NCBI GenBank assembly: GCA_030598425.1
Contig: JAUVPY010000145.1
Coordinates: forward strand, 1-6,773
Reading direction: 5' to 3'
DNA length: 6,773 nt
Origin: Anaerolineae bacterium
Lineage (GTDB): Bacteria > Chloroflexota > Anaerolineae > 4572-78 > NAK82
Shown here one piece after another: positions 1-6,346 of the stretch. Position 1 is the first letter of the stretch. Every line of letters begins with the position of its first letter. The translations under genes were made by a program, and so were the position numbers. A model generated the notes under the pieces. The model was not told the origin of the DNA. It worked only from the letters and a program-made list of their open reading frames with translations, and searched no databases.

Positions 1-2
1 AG

Positions 3-1553
3 CAGGTGACGCGCATACGTGGGGGAGCGACCCTATTGGATGGGCACCACATTTCCGACCCTGAATTTGCCGCTCGTGCCCGGGTCAACTCATCTGCCAA
101 ACAATGTATCGCACGCTGGGCCGCAGACATCGTCAAGGATGGTGACGCGATCTTTCTGGACGCGAGTACGACCGCTTTCCACATGGTCCCTTTTCTCCAA
201 GATCATCAAAAATTGACCATCATCACCTATGGCATCGAAACCGCCCTGGCCCTTGCAAAGAATCCTTCGTTTACCGTAATCCTCATGGGAGGCATCGTGC
301 GTCCTGGGAGCGTGGCAATAACTGGCCAATTGAGCGAACAGGCGCTAGAGGGCCTACACATCAGAACAGCCTTTGTTTCCGCCGCCGGACTCTCGGTTGA
401 GGCGGGATTGACTGACCCAGATATCCAGGTGGCACAACTCAAAAGCAAGGTTGTTCAGTCTGCCGAACACGTCATCGCCCTGGTGGATTCAAACAAGTTC
501 GGCAACGTCGAGTTGAGTTCCTTTGCCACGTTGGGCCGGACATCCCAGGTTTTAACCGATGACAACCTGGATGCCAAGTATATCGACCAGTTACAAAAGA
601 CGGGGACCGTGCTCACCGTTTGTGGCCAGAGCGCAGCCTCAGCTTACGCGCCTGTTGATGAGGAGGTTGTGCACAATAAGCTAGGATTCGCCAATCTGGG
701 CGAGAATCGACCTTTTGCGTTGGAAGTGCGGCGCGGGTTGGAGGAGGCGGCCCAGCAAGTGGGTCACATCGATCTTGTCTTGGCCGACAATAAACACGAT
801 AACCAGGTTGCACTGGGGGTGGCAGACTACCTCATTCGTTCTGGCGTGGACATTGCCATCGAGTATCACTATGATGAGAAAACCGGCAGTTTGATATCGG
901 ATAAATTTAAGCAGGCATGCATTCCGGTCATTGCGGTAGATTCATCCATGATCGGGGCGACCTTCTTTGGCGTAGACAATTACCGGGCGGGACGCGATGG
1001 GGGTATCGTCCTGGGCAATTGGATTAAACACAATTGGGACGGCAAAATCGATCGACTTATCGCTTTGGAACATACTATGGGGGGGCCGCTGCCGGCCGCG
1101 CGTATTACCGGACAAATTGACGGCCTGCAAGAAGTAATAGCGGAAATCCCGCCTTCACGCATCATCTCAGTGGATGATAAAGATACCCCCACCGATACTG
1201 AGGCGCATGTGGCACGCATACTTGACAGTTTGCCTGATGAGCACCGGCTGGCCATTGTAAGTCTCAGCGACACCCACACGGCTGAGATCATATCTGTGGC
1301 ACGCAAGGCTGGCCGGGAGCAAGACTTAGTGTGTATAGCACAGGGGGCCGGCACCAGGTTAACCCGCTCAGAAGTCCGCCGTCCAGGCTCAAGTGTCGTG
1401 GCCGCAGTCGCGTTCCGACCTGAAAAATATGGAGAACAATTAATTGAACTGGCACAGAGGCTTATCAGAAGGGAGCCAGTGCCGCCGGCTGTTTACATCG
1501 ACCATGTAGTCCTGGACGCCAGCAACATCAACAGTTTTTATCCGGAATACTGA
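3..1553 (+). CDS. DeoR-family transcriptional regulator fused to a periplasmic-binding-protein-like sugar sensor (5' end cut by window)
   Basis: Probable cytoplasmic transcription regulator of sugar metabolism. The frame is open to the window edge. The GTG at position 6 is an internal Val in a DeoR-type 'V-x-R-x-RGGA' segment, so the winged-helix head (about 55-60 residues in the family) lies upstream. Counting that Val as residue 1, residues 5-205 are a full DeoR sensor domain: RGGA (5-8), FLDASTT (50-56), MGG (94-96), AGL (127-129), GLTD (134-137) and the DSNKFG segment (161-166). From about residue 225 (KLGFANLG) to the C-terminus at 515 it resembles a Peripla_BP_4/LacI-type sugar-binding fold, with VLADNKHDNQ, GVDIAIEYHYDE and FGVDNYRAGRDGG segments. 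There is no signal peptide between the domains. DeoR proteins are usually about 250 residues, so this is about twice the normal size. Ligand and target genes are unknown. No hairpin terminator follows, only a T5 run at 1558-1562. Family assignment is firm; the two-sensor reading is strong but comes from motif recognition. Confidence 0.85.
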   Translation, partial: QVTRIRGGATLLDGHHISDPEFAARARVNSSAKQCIARWAADIVKDGDAIFLDASTTAFHMVPFLQDHQKLTIITYGIETALALAKNPSFTVILMGGIVRPGSVAITGQLSEQALEGLHIRTAFVSAAGLSVEAGLTDPDIQVAQLKSKVVQSAEHVIALVDSNKFGNVELSSFATLGRTSQVLTDDNLDAKYIDQLQKTGTVLTVCGQSAASAYAPVDEEVVHNKLGFANLGENRPFALEVRRGLEEAAQQVGHIDLVLADNKHDNQVALGVADYLIRSGVDIAIEYHYDEKTGSLISDKFKQACIPVIAVDSSMIGATFFGVDNYRAGRDGGIVLGNWIKHNWDGKIDRLIALEHTMGGPLPAARITGQIDGLQEVIAEIPPSRIISVDDKDTPTDTEAHVARILDSLPDEHRLAIVSLSDTHTAEIISVARKAGREQDLVCIAQGAGTRLTRSEVRRPGSSVVAAVAFRPEKYGEQLIELAQRLIRREPVPPAVYIDHVVLDASNINSFYPEY

Positions 1554-1651
1554 GCTCTTTTTCCGCACCACGTAGGCCAGCATCCCTATGCTGCCCGGTC
1601 ACGCGTCAACACCTCAATCCTCGGTCACAACTCGATCTGCCCCCCTTGAAC

Positions 1652-1867
1652 TTACAAGTCCAGCAACGCTTCTATCCGAGCGCGAAACGCCGCCTTGCCC
1701 TGAAACTTCGCGAGTTGTTCGACCAGCCCTTCTTCCATACTAGATGAGAAGAAGACCAGAATTATATTTTCACCCAGGTGCCCTTCGAGGGAAACGTCTC
1801 CCTCTAGATTGGCGGCGGGTAACATGAAGTCAGGTGCCTTGATTCCTGGCTGCAGCGGGTTCGACAT
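1652..1867 (-). CDS. Short peroxiredoxin-like ORF (AhpC/TSA N-terminal part), probably a decayed remnant
   Basis: This encodes 71 residues. Residues 7-41 follow the opening of an AhpC/TSA peroxiredoxin: PGIKAPDF, a beta strand and VSLEGHLGEN, then the strand IILVFF. Residues 42-65 then resemble the first helix (EQLAKFQGKAAFRARIEAL). Aligned by eye, the position of the peroxidatic Cys falls on Leu in SSSMEEGLVEQL, and the ORF contains no Cys at all. Peroxiredoxins usually run to 150 residues or more, so about half the fold is missing. None of the three frames downstream of the TAA shows an obvious continuation. The ATG has a Shine-Dalgarno-like AGGGGAG about 12 bases upstream, which is rather far. 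It converges with the regulator gene and diverges from the DUF362 gene. Peroxidase activity is not expected. It may be a pseudogene or a small non-enzymatic protein; I favour the remnant. Confidence 0.5.
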   Translation of the reverse strand: MSNPLQPGIKAPDFMLPAANLEGDVSLEGHLGENIILVFFSSSMEEGLVEQLAKFQGKAAFRARIEALLDL

Positions 1868-1965
1868 TTGTCCGTACTACTCCCCTGCCTGGTGTTAAAG
1901 TCACCCCGCCATTCCGCACGCCAGCCCAAAGAATCGCCAGAATCCAGTTTGCCATCAGGCTATGA

Positions 1966-1994
1966 TTGACACTCCATTCAAAAACCGATAGAAT
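1966..1994 (+). promoter_or_regulatory. Sigma-70-type promoter for the DUF362 / membrane-protein pair
   Basis: A perfect -35 box TTGACA (1966-1971) is followed, after exactly 17 bases, by TAGAAT (1989-1994), which differs from the -10 consensus TATAAT at one base. Transcription would begin near 2001, giving a leader of about 28 bases to the ATG at 2029. This is the best promoter match I see in the window. The TTG of the -35 box is also an in-frame start codon for the DUF362 frame and should not be taken as its start. Confidence 0.8.
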
Positions 1995-2019
1995 ACAGGG
2001 GCGTCAAAAACAAGCATAT

Positions 2020-2025
2020 GGAGAG
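2020..2025 (+). promoter_or_regulatory. Ribosome binding site that fixes the DUF362 start
   Basis: GGAGAG lies 3 bases (5 from its GGAG core) before the ATG at 2029. It supports that ATG over the in-frame TTG at 1966, which has no comparable site and sits inside the promoter. Confidence 0.7.
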
Positions 2026-2028
2026 ACT

Positions 2029-3144
2029 ATGACCAGCCGATTGGCCCTTTTCCGCGGCGACGACCGCTATCAGAACCTGACCGCCGCGCTGGACGCCATT
2101 GCTGACGACGTTGATCTGCGTAGCGTAGACCAGATTCTGGTCAAACCCAACTTCGTGTCCCCCGACCACCCGTTGTGCGCCACCCACGTGGACGCCACAC
2201 GGGCTGCCCTCGACTGGCTGCGCGCCCGTACTGATGCGGCCATTGTCATCGGCGAGGGAGCCGCGCTAAGGAGCACGTGGGATGCTTTCGAGAACTATGG
2301 CTACCGTTCCCTGCCGGACGAGTATCCAGACGTGAGCCTGATGAACCTGAATGCTGACGAGGCGGTGGAGCTGACCGCTTTTGACTGGCGACTGCGTCCG
2401 CTGCGGCTCAAGGCCAGCCGGACCGTGGTCCAAAGCCCCTTCCGCATCTCCGTCGGCCCACCCAAGACCCACGATACCGTTCTGGTCACGCTCAGCCTCA
2501 AAAACATGATTATGGGTGGGCTGGTCAATCGGCTCTCGCCCCCTCAAGGGGCCCCTGCCGGGAATGGCCACCTGGGGGGATCGAGCGAAGGGCTAATTCG
2601 CCTTTCTCGCTCCCGCGTGACCGGCGCCATGAAGCATGTGTACGAAGCTCTACCCCAACGCCTGCGCTACAACGCCCCTCTGGAACGGGTCAAGATGTAC
2701 TGCTGGTCCCATCTCGGCCAGTCCAGCAAGAGGGCAATGCACCAGAGCTTCCCGGTGATGAACCTTAACCTCTTCACACTGGCGCCCTACCTATACCCGC
2801 ATCTGGCCGTCATCGACGGCTTCGAGGCCATGGAGGGGGACGGCCCGACGAAGGGCGAACGGGTTGACTGGCGCATCGCTCTGGCCAGCACCGACTGGCT
2901 GGCCGCCGATGTCACCACTGCTCGATTGATGGGCTTTGACCTGGACGAGGTGGGCTATCTCGACTACTGCGCGCAGGCTGGTTATGGGATAACCGATCCG
3001 TCTGCCATCGAGGTGGTTGGCAACGTTCTCCCGGCCGAGGTCGCGCGCCGTTTCAAGCGACACGCCTCGAGCCACCTGCAGCGCCGCTGGCAGTCACCGG
3101 CCGTCAGCCAACACGTCCAGCAAGCGTTGGTCACCGGAGGCTAA
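2029..3144 (+). CDS. DUF362 domain-containing protein
   Basis: A 371-residue soluble protein of the DUF362 (COG2006) family, whose biochemical role is not established; some relatives carry ferredoxin-like 4Fe-4S domains. The family signatures appear in order: ILVKPNF (36-42), IGEGAA (74-79), PKTH (145-148) followed by SLKNMIMG (156-163), and VIDGFEAMEGDGP (261-273) with TKGE after it. Conserved Lys, Asn, His and acidic residues in these blocks suggest an active or metal site, but that is inference. I see no CxxCxxC cluster motif, signal peptide or membrane helix, so this is the bare DUF362 form and probably cytoplasmic. The ATG at 2029 is chosen because of GGAGAG just before it and the promoter at 1966-1994. 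The stop codon is 2 bases from the next gene, so the two probably work together. Family call is confident; function is open. Confidence 0.85.
   Translation: MTSRLALFRGDDRYQNLTAALDAIADDVDLRSVDQILVKPNFVSPDHPLCATHVDATRAALDWLRARTDAAIVIGEGAALRSTWDAFENYGYRSLPDEYPDVSLMNLNADEAVELTAFDWRLRPLRLKASRTVVQSPFRISVGPPKTHDTVLVTLSLKNMIMGGLVNRLSPPQGAPAGNGHLGGSSEGLIRLSRSRVTGAMKHVYEALPQRLRYNAPLERVKMYCWSHLGQSSKRAMHQSFPVMNLNLFTLAPYLYPHLAVIDGFEAMEGDGPTKGERVDWRIALASTDWLAADVTTARLMGFDLDEVGYLDYCAQAGYGITDPSAIEVVGNVLPAEVARRFKRHASSHLQRRWQSPAVSQHVQQALVTGG
3136..3140 (+). promoter_or_regulatory. Ribosome binding site inside the end of the DUF362 gene
   Basis: GGAGG forms the last codons of the DUF362 gene and lies 6 bases before the GTG at 3147. 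It decides the GTG start of the membrane protein and points to translational coupling. Confidence 0.7.
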
Positions 3145-3146
3145 GC

Positions 3147-3656
3147 GTGGAGGGACAAACATCGTCATCGCCACGTCGCCCCTGGTCGCTTTACGTCATC
3201 ATCACCTGGGCCATCATCCTGGCCTTCAACACCGGGGTGATTTTGTGGGACCTCACCGGTCCGCTGGCCCAGTTCGGCTCACCTGACACGCTCTTTGGCT
3301 GGCTGAGCCTGGCCGTGGCCTTTGTGGCGCCCTTTGGGTTTGGCGCCTCGGTCTACGGCTTGTGGGAACTCCGCCCCTGGGGGCGCTATCTCTTTTTGAC
3401 CATGTCGACGCTTTTCTTCGGCTTCAATCTGATCGGCGTCTGGCTGCCGGGCGGCGTGCCACCTAACCTACAGGATCCGACACAGATACGTAACGCGCGG
3501 CTGCTGGCCTCGGTGCGCTACGGCCTGGCGCTCGTCATTCCGCTTATCTACTTTAACTTGAACCGAATTAGAGCTCTGTTCCAAGAATCAGGGGATCAAC
3601 AAACCAGCAAATCAACAAATCAGCAAATCGACGAGCCTGCAGATCCATCTGATTGA
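3147..3656 (+). CDS. Small integral membrane protein with four predicted helices, unknown function
   Basis: 169 residues with no family I can name. Hydrophobic segments at about 13-34, 49-75, 79-100 and 121-138 make four likely membrane helices. The short N-terminus carries two Arg (10-11), and Arg residues follow helices 2 and 4. The motif YGLWELRPWGRYLFL (70-84) between helices 2 and 3 is the most distinctive part and resembles a short turn seen in small polytopic proteins. The start is GTG, set by GGAGG 6 bases upstream. Separation from the DUF362 gene is only 2 bases, so co-expression is expected. The hydrophilic tail (about 146-169) is odd: residues 150-161 (DQQTSKSTNQQI) are encoded by inverted copies of the short repeat that fills the following gap. 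The tail looks like a late addition by repeat spread and may be dispensable. Confidence 0.8.
   Translation: MEGQTSSSPRRPWSLYVIITWAIILAFNTGVILWDLTGPLAQFGSPDTLFGWLSLAVAFVAPFGFGASVYGLWELRPWGRYLFLTMSTLFFGFNLIGVWLPGGVPPNLQDPTQIRNARLLASVRYGLALVIPLIYFNLNRIRALFQESGDQQTSKSTNQQIDEPADPSD
3594..3630 (+). repeat. Coding copies of the octanucleotide repeat, CAAATCAG orientation
   Basis: About four degenerate 8-base units (CAAACCAG, CAAATCAA, CAAATCAG, CAAATCGA) lie in the 3' end of the membrane-protein gene. Because 8 is not a multiple of 3, the unit is read in successive frames, giving a NQQI/SKST-type peptide. They are the reverse complement of the units at 3745-3861; bases 3616-3629 match 3830-3843 perfectly as a 14-base inverted repeat. 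Confidence 0.75.
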
Positions 3657-3744
3657 TTTGTTAACACTTGCCCCCCCGCCGCGTCGCCCACTGGACCGCT
3701 CACGGGGCAGGTGCGCGCGCACCATAGGCGTTTGTTGTTTCACT

Positions 3745-3861
3745 GAATTTGCAGATTTGCCAATTTGCCGATTTGCAGGATTTGCCGATTTGCTCGATTT
3801 GCCCGATCTGCTGTTTTGCCCAATTTGTAGATTTGCTGATTTGCCCGATTTGCTGATTTTT
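3745..3861 (+). repeat. Degenerate octanucleotide tandem array (GATTTGCY unit) upstream of gltX
   Basis: About 13 imperfect copies of GATTTGCC/GATTTGCT, some separated by a single extra base, fill 117 bases of the 218-base gap before gltX. Clear units start at 3754, 3770, 3779, 3787, 3796, 3830, 3838 and 3847; variants include AATTTGCC (3762), GATCTGCT (3805) and AATTTGTA (3822). The array stops within 2 bases of the gltX Shine-Dalgarno. The rest of the gap (3657-3744) holds a C7 run (3671-3677) and a 14-base palindrome at 3710-3723, and I see no gene in it. Reading frames crossing the array on either strand give only repetitive peptides and are not credible genes. Confidence 0.85.
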
Positions 3862-3874
3862 TAGGTGATGACAT

Positions 3875-5401
3875 ATGACCCAACTACCCGAGACGAACTC
3901 GCAACCCAACACCTTTCGCGTCCGCTTCCCTCCTAGCCCCACCGGCCTTATGCACGTAGGGGGATTGCGCAGCGCCCTTTTCAACTGGCTCTTTGCCCGC
4001 CACCACGGGGGCGATTTCATTTTGCGCATTGAAGATACCGACCGGAGACGCTACGAGCCGGAGGCCCTGTCCGACATCCTGGAAAGCCTGCGCTGGCTGG
4101 GTATGGATTGGGACGATGGCCCGGAGGTCGGCGGGGGCTACGGTCCCTATTTCCAGTCGGAGCGACTCGATCTCTATCAGAAATACGCCGACGAGTTGAT
4201 CGAGAAGGGCGCCGCGTACTACTGCTTCTGCTCACCGGAGCGGCTGGCTCGCGTGCGTGAAGAACAGCAGCGCCGCAAGGATGAGTTCGTTGGTTACGAT
4301 CGCTTTTGTCGGGACCTTGAGCCCCACCAAGCTGCCCAGCGCGTTGGGGATGGCGAGACAGCCGTCGTCCGGTTGAAAATGCCCCTGGACGGTCAAACCA
4401 CCTTCCAAGATCTGATCCGAGGCGAAATCAGCGTCGAAAACAGCACCCAGGATGACCTGGTTTTGCTCAAGTCCGACGGCTATCCCACGTACCACCTGGC
4501 CAACGTGGTAGACGACCATCTGATGGGCGTGACTCACATCATGCGGGCAGAGGAATGGATCTCCACCGCGCCGCGCCACGTGCAACTATACCAGGCCCTC
4601 GGCTGGCAAATGCCGGCCATCGCCCACCTGCCTGTCGTCCTGGACCCCAGTGGCAAAGGCAAGATGAGCAAGCGCAAGAAGAAAGGGGCCGGCGGGCGCG
4701 AGCTACCGGTCCTCGTGCAAGACTTCCGGGCAGCCGGTTATCTGCCCGAAGCGATGTTTAACTTCCTGGCTCTGGTCGGCTGGTCCTACGATGGTCACAC
4801 GGAATTGATGACGCGCGAGGAGATCATTGAGCGCTTCAGCGTCAAGCACATCAACCCGGCGCCGGCTGCCTTCAACTACGACAAGTTGGACCACATGAAT
4901 GGGGTCTACATCCGGGGCCTGGAAGCGGAAGATCTGGCCGACCGGATGATGCCCTTCCTGGAAGAAGCAGGCCTCGCCGCCGATCGCGAGACCGTGGTTC
5001 GTTTGGTTCCCCTGGTACAGGAGCGGATGAAACGACTGGACGAAGCCCCGGGCTTGGTGGACTTCTTCTTCGTAGAAGAACTACCCGATTACGATCCGAA
5101 ACTACTCATACCGAAAAAGATGGACGCGGCCGGTGCCTATGCCTTGTTGGACGAGGCACGTGCCGTTTTAGAAGATGTCAGCCCCTTCGCTCACGACCCA
5201 CTGGAGCCGGCGCTACGCGAACTGGCTGAAACGATGGGGGTGAAAGTGGGACAATTGTTTTCTCCCATCCGGGTAGCCGTCTGCGGCCGGACCGTCGCGC
5301 CTCCCCTGTTCGGCACGTTGGAGGTCTTGGGCCGCGAGCGGGTGCTAAAGCGCGTAGATTCGGGGCTGGAAAAGTTGAAAACACTCGAACAGACGGAGTA
5401 G
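3875..5401 (+). CDS. gltX: Glutamyl-tRNA synthetase
   Basis: Charges tRNA-Glu with glutamate in the cytoplasm, using ATP; an essential class I aminoacyl-tRNA synthetase. At 508 residues it is close to the usual bacterial length. The Rossmann core opens with FPPSPTGLMHVGG (18-30), where HVGG (27-30) is the HIGH signature, followed by the RIEDTD motif. A zinc-type site is intact as C117-F-C119 with Y141 and C145. The second catalytic signature KMSKR is at 263-267 and is followed by a Lys-rich insertion (KKKGAGGRELPVL) before the usual DFRAAGYLPEA segment. The C-terminal third is the all-helical anticodon-binding domain of bacterial GluRS. The ATG is supported by AGGTGAT at 3863-3869; an overlapping ATG at 3868 is out of frame. 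Whether it also charges tRNA-Gln (non-discriminating form) cannot be told here. The methyltransferase gene follows after 14 bases. Confidence 0.97.
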   Translation: MTQLPETNSQPNTFRVRFPPSPTGLMHVGGLRSALFNWLFARHHGGDFILRIEDTDRRRYEPEALSDILESLRWLGMDWDDGPEVGGGYGPYFQSERLDLYQKYADELIEKGAAYYCFCSPERLARVREEQQRRKDEFVGYDRFCRDLEPHQAAQRVGDGETAVVRLKMPLDGQTTFQDLIRGEISVENSTQDDLVLLKSDGYPTYHLANVVDDHLMGVTHIMRAEEWISTAPRHVQLYQALGWQMPAIAHLPVVLDPSGKGKMSKRKKKGAGGRELPVLVQDFRAAGYLPEAMFNFLALVGWSYDGHTELMTREEIIERFSVKHINPAPAAFNYDKLDHMNGVYIRGLEAEDLADRMMPFLEEAGLAADRETVVRLVPLVQERMKRLDEAPGLVDFFFVEELPDYDPKLLIPKKMDAAGAYALLDEARAVLEDVSPFAHDPLEPALRELAETMGVKVGQLFSPIRVAVCGRTVAPPLFGTLEVLGRERVLKRVDSGLEKLKTLEQTE

Positions 5402-5415
5402 ATGCAGGGACGCCT

Positions 5416-6225
5416 ATGAGCCTGACCGCAGAGTACGACGCGTTTGCCGACGTTTACGAAATCTGGACCGCCACGGCTCCGGTGACGGCCCGCAACCTGC
5501 CCTTCTACGTCGACGCCTACCGGGAGACCCCGGGGCTGGTGGCTGAGCTGGGGGTGGGCGATGGACGCATTGCTATCGAGGCGGCCAAAGCTGGCAAGCC
5601 GGTCACCGGTGTCGACGCGTCAAGCCAGATGTTACAGCGCTGCCGGGCCAGGGCACAAGCAGCCGGTGTGCTCGATCAGCTAACGCTCATCCACGCCGAC
5701 TTCCGCGACTTCAACCTGCCCCAACCAGCCGAGTTGATCAGCATCCCTTTCCACTCCATCGGGCACCTGGTTACCATAGACGACAAGCGGGGGGGATTGC
5801 GCCACATCTACGGCCAATTGGCGACCGGCGGCCGTCTCATCTTCGACCACTTCGTCTTCGACCTGGAGGCGGCCCGTTCTCGTTACGGTGTGGCCAACCT
5901 GCGCGCCGAGTACACGAACCCCGAGACGGGCCGGGACACCCTGCTGTGGGTAACAAGTCGCTATGAGTCTGAGACTCAAAGGATACGCATCATCACCTGG
6001 ACCGACGAAATCGATGGGGTTGGGGTGATGGTGCGGCGACAGTACCGTCGCCTTACCTTCAGTTGGCTGGAACCGGCGCAGACCCGGGCGTTGCTGGAGG
6101 AGACAGGCTTTGAGATCGACGCCCTTTACGGCGATTTTGACCACAGCCCCTTCAGTGATGACTCGCCGGAGCAGATCTGGGTCGCCCGCCGTCCATTGGA
6201 GGAGCGGCGATCGACTTCTTCCTAA
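5416..6225 (+). CDS. Class I SAM-dependent methyltransferase
   Basis: 269 residues with the Rossmann-fold methyltransferase motifs. Motif I is VAELGVGDGR (42-51), the glycine-rich SAM loop. The strand VTGVD ends at the acidic residue D67, which binds the ribose of SAM, followed by ASSQML. HADFRDF is the adenine-pocket region and the GGRLIFDHF segment is the post-core strand. The N-terminus YDAFADVYEIW is typical of Methyltransf_11/25-type small-molecule methyltransferases. The second half (about 150-255) is a beta-rich stretch with YRRLTFSWLEPAQ and LLEETGFEIDALYGDFD, common in this group. The substrate cannot be predicted. AGGGA ends 5 bases before the ATG. It lies 14 bases after gltX, so co-transcription is likely, but no functional link between the two is known to me. 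Confidence 0.9.
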   Translation: MSLTAEYDAFADVYEIWTATAPVTARNLPFYVDAYRETPGLVAELGVGDGRIAIEAAKAGKPVTGVDASSQMLQRCRARAQAAGVLDQLTLIHADFRDFNLPQPAELISIPFHSIGHLVTIDDKRGGLRHIYGQLATGGRLIFDHFVFDLEAARSRYGVANLRAEYTNPETGRDTLLWVTSRYESETQRIRIITWTDEIDGVGVMVRRQYRRLTFSWLEPAQTRALLEETGFEIDALYGDFDHSPFSDDSPEQIWVARRPLEERRSTSS

Positions 6226-6258
6226 ACACAGATCGCTCTATATCCACAGGTGCTGTGT

Positions 6259-6298
6259 GAACAGCCGGTCTCGCGCGTTGGGTAAGATGTGGCTGTTC
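6259..6298 (+). terminator. Weak candidate terminator hairpin after the methyltransferase gene
   Basis: GAACAGCC (6259-6266) and GGCTGTTC (6291-6298) form a perfect 8-base inverted repeat with a loop of about 24 bases. No T-run follows, and a small competing hairpin, CACAG (6245-6249) with CTGTG (6253-6257), sits just before it. It might act as a factor-dependent terminator or a leader structure of the lipoprotein gene. The rest of the 121-base gap shows no convincing promoter. Confidence 0.25.
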
Positions 6299-6346
6299 TG
6301 CCTTGTCTGAAGTGAGAGACTGCATCAATTTGGACAGGAGGAAGCA

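Noticed and set aside
1578..1593. Hairpin CAGCAT/ATGCTG as a terminator between the regulator and the peroxiredoxin-like ORF
   Set aside because: The stem is only 6 bp, and neither strand has a U-run after it.
3710..3723. Perfect palindrome GGTGCGCGCGCACC as a terminator or operator
   Set aside because: The palindrome is real, but it leaves almost no loop and no T-run follows. No second copy is visible to support an operator. It may be chance in GC-rich DNA.
3594..3861. The repeats as a CRISPR array or mobile element ends
   Set aside because: Units are 8 bases with no spacers, and no Cas gene, transposase or target-site duplication is present.
3658..3864. Plus-strand reading frame giving a repetitive ADLP/CRF-rich peptide
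   Set aside because: It is created entirely by translating the 8-base repeat array; it has no ribosome binding site and no non-repetitive core.
3700..4029. Minus-strand reading frame rich in NQQIGQISKST
   Set aside because: Also a translation of the repeat array, continuing antisense into gltX; no start signal and no recognisable domain.
6303..6331. TTGTCT with CAATTT as a promoter for the lipoprotein gene
   Set aside because: Both boxes are poor, and the predicted start would fall inside the AGGAGG site.
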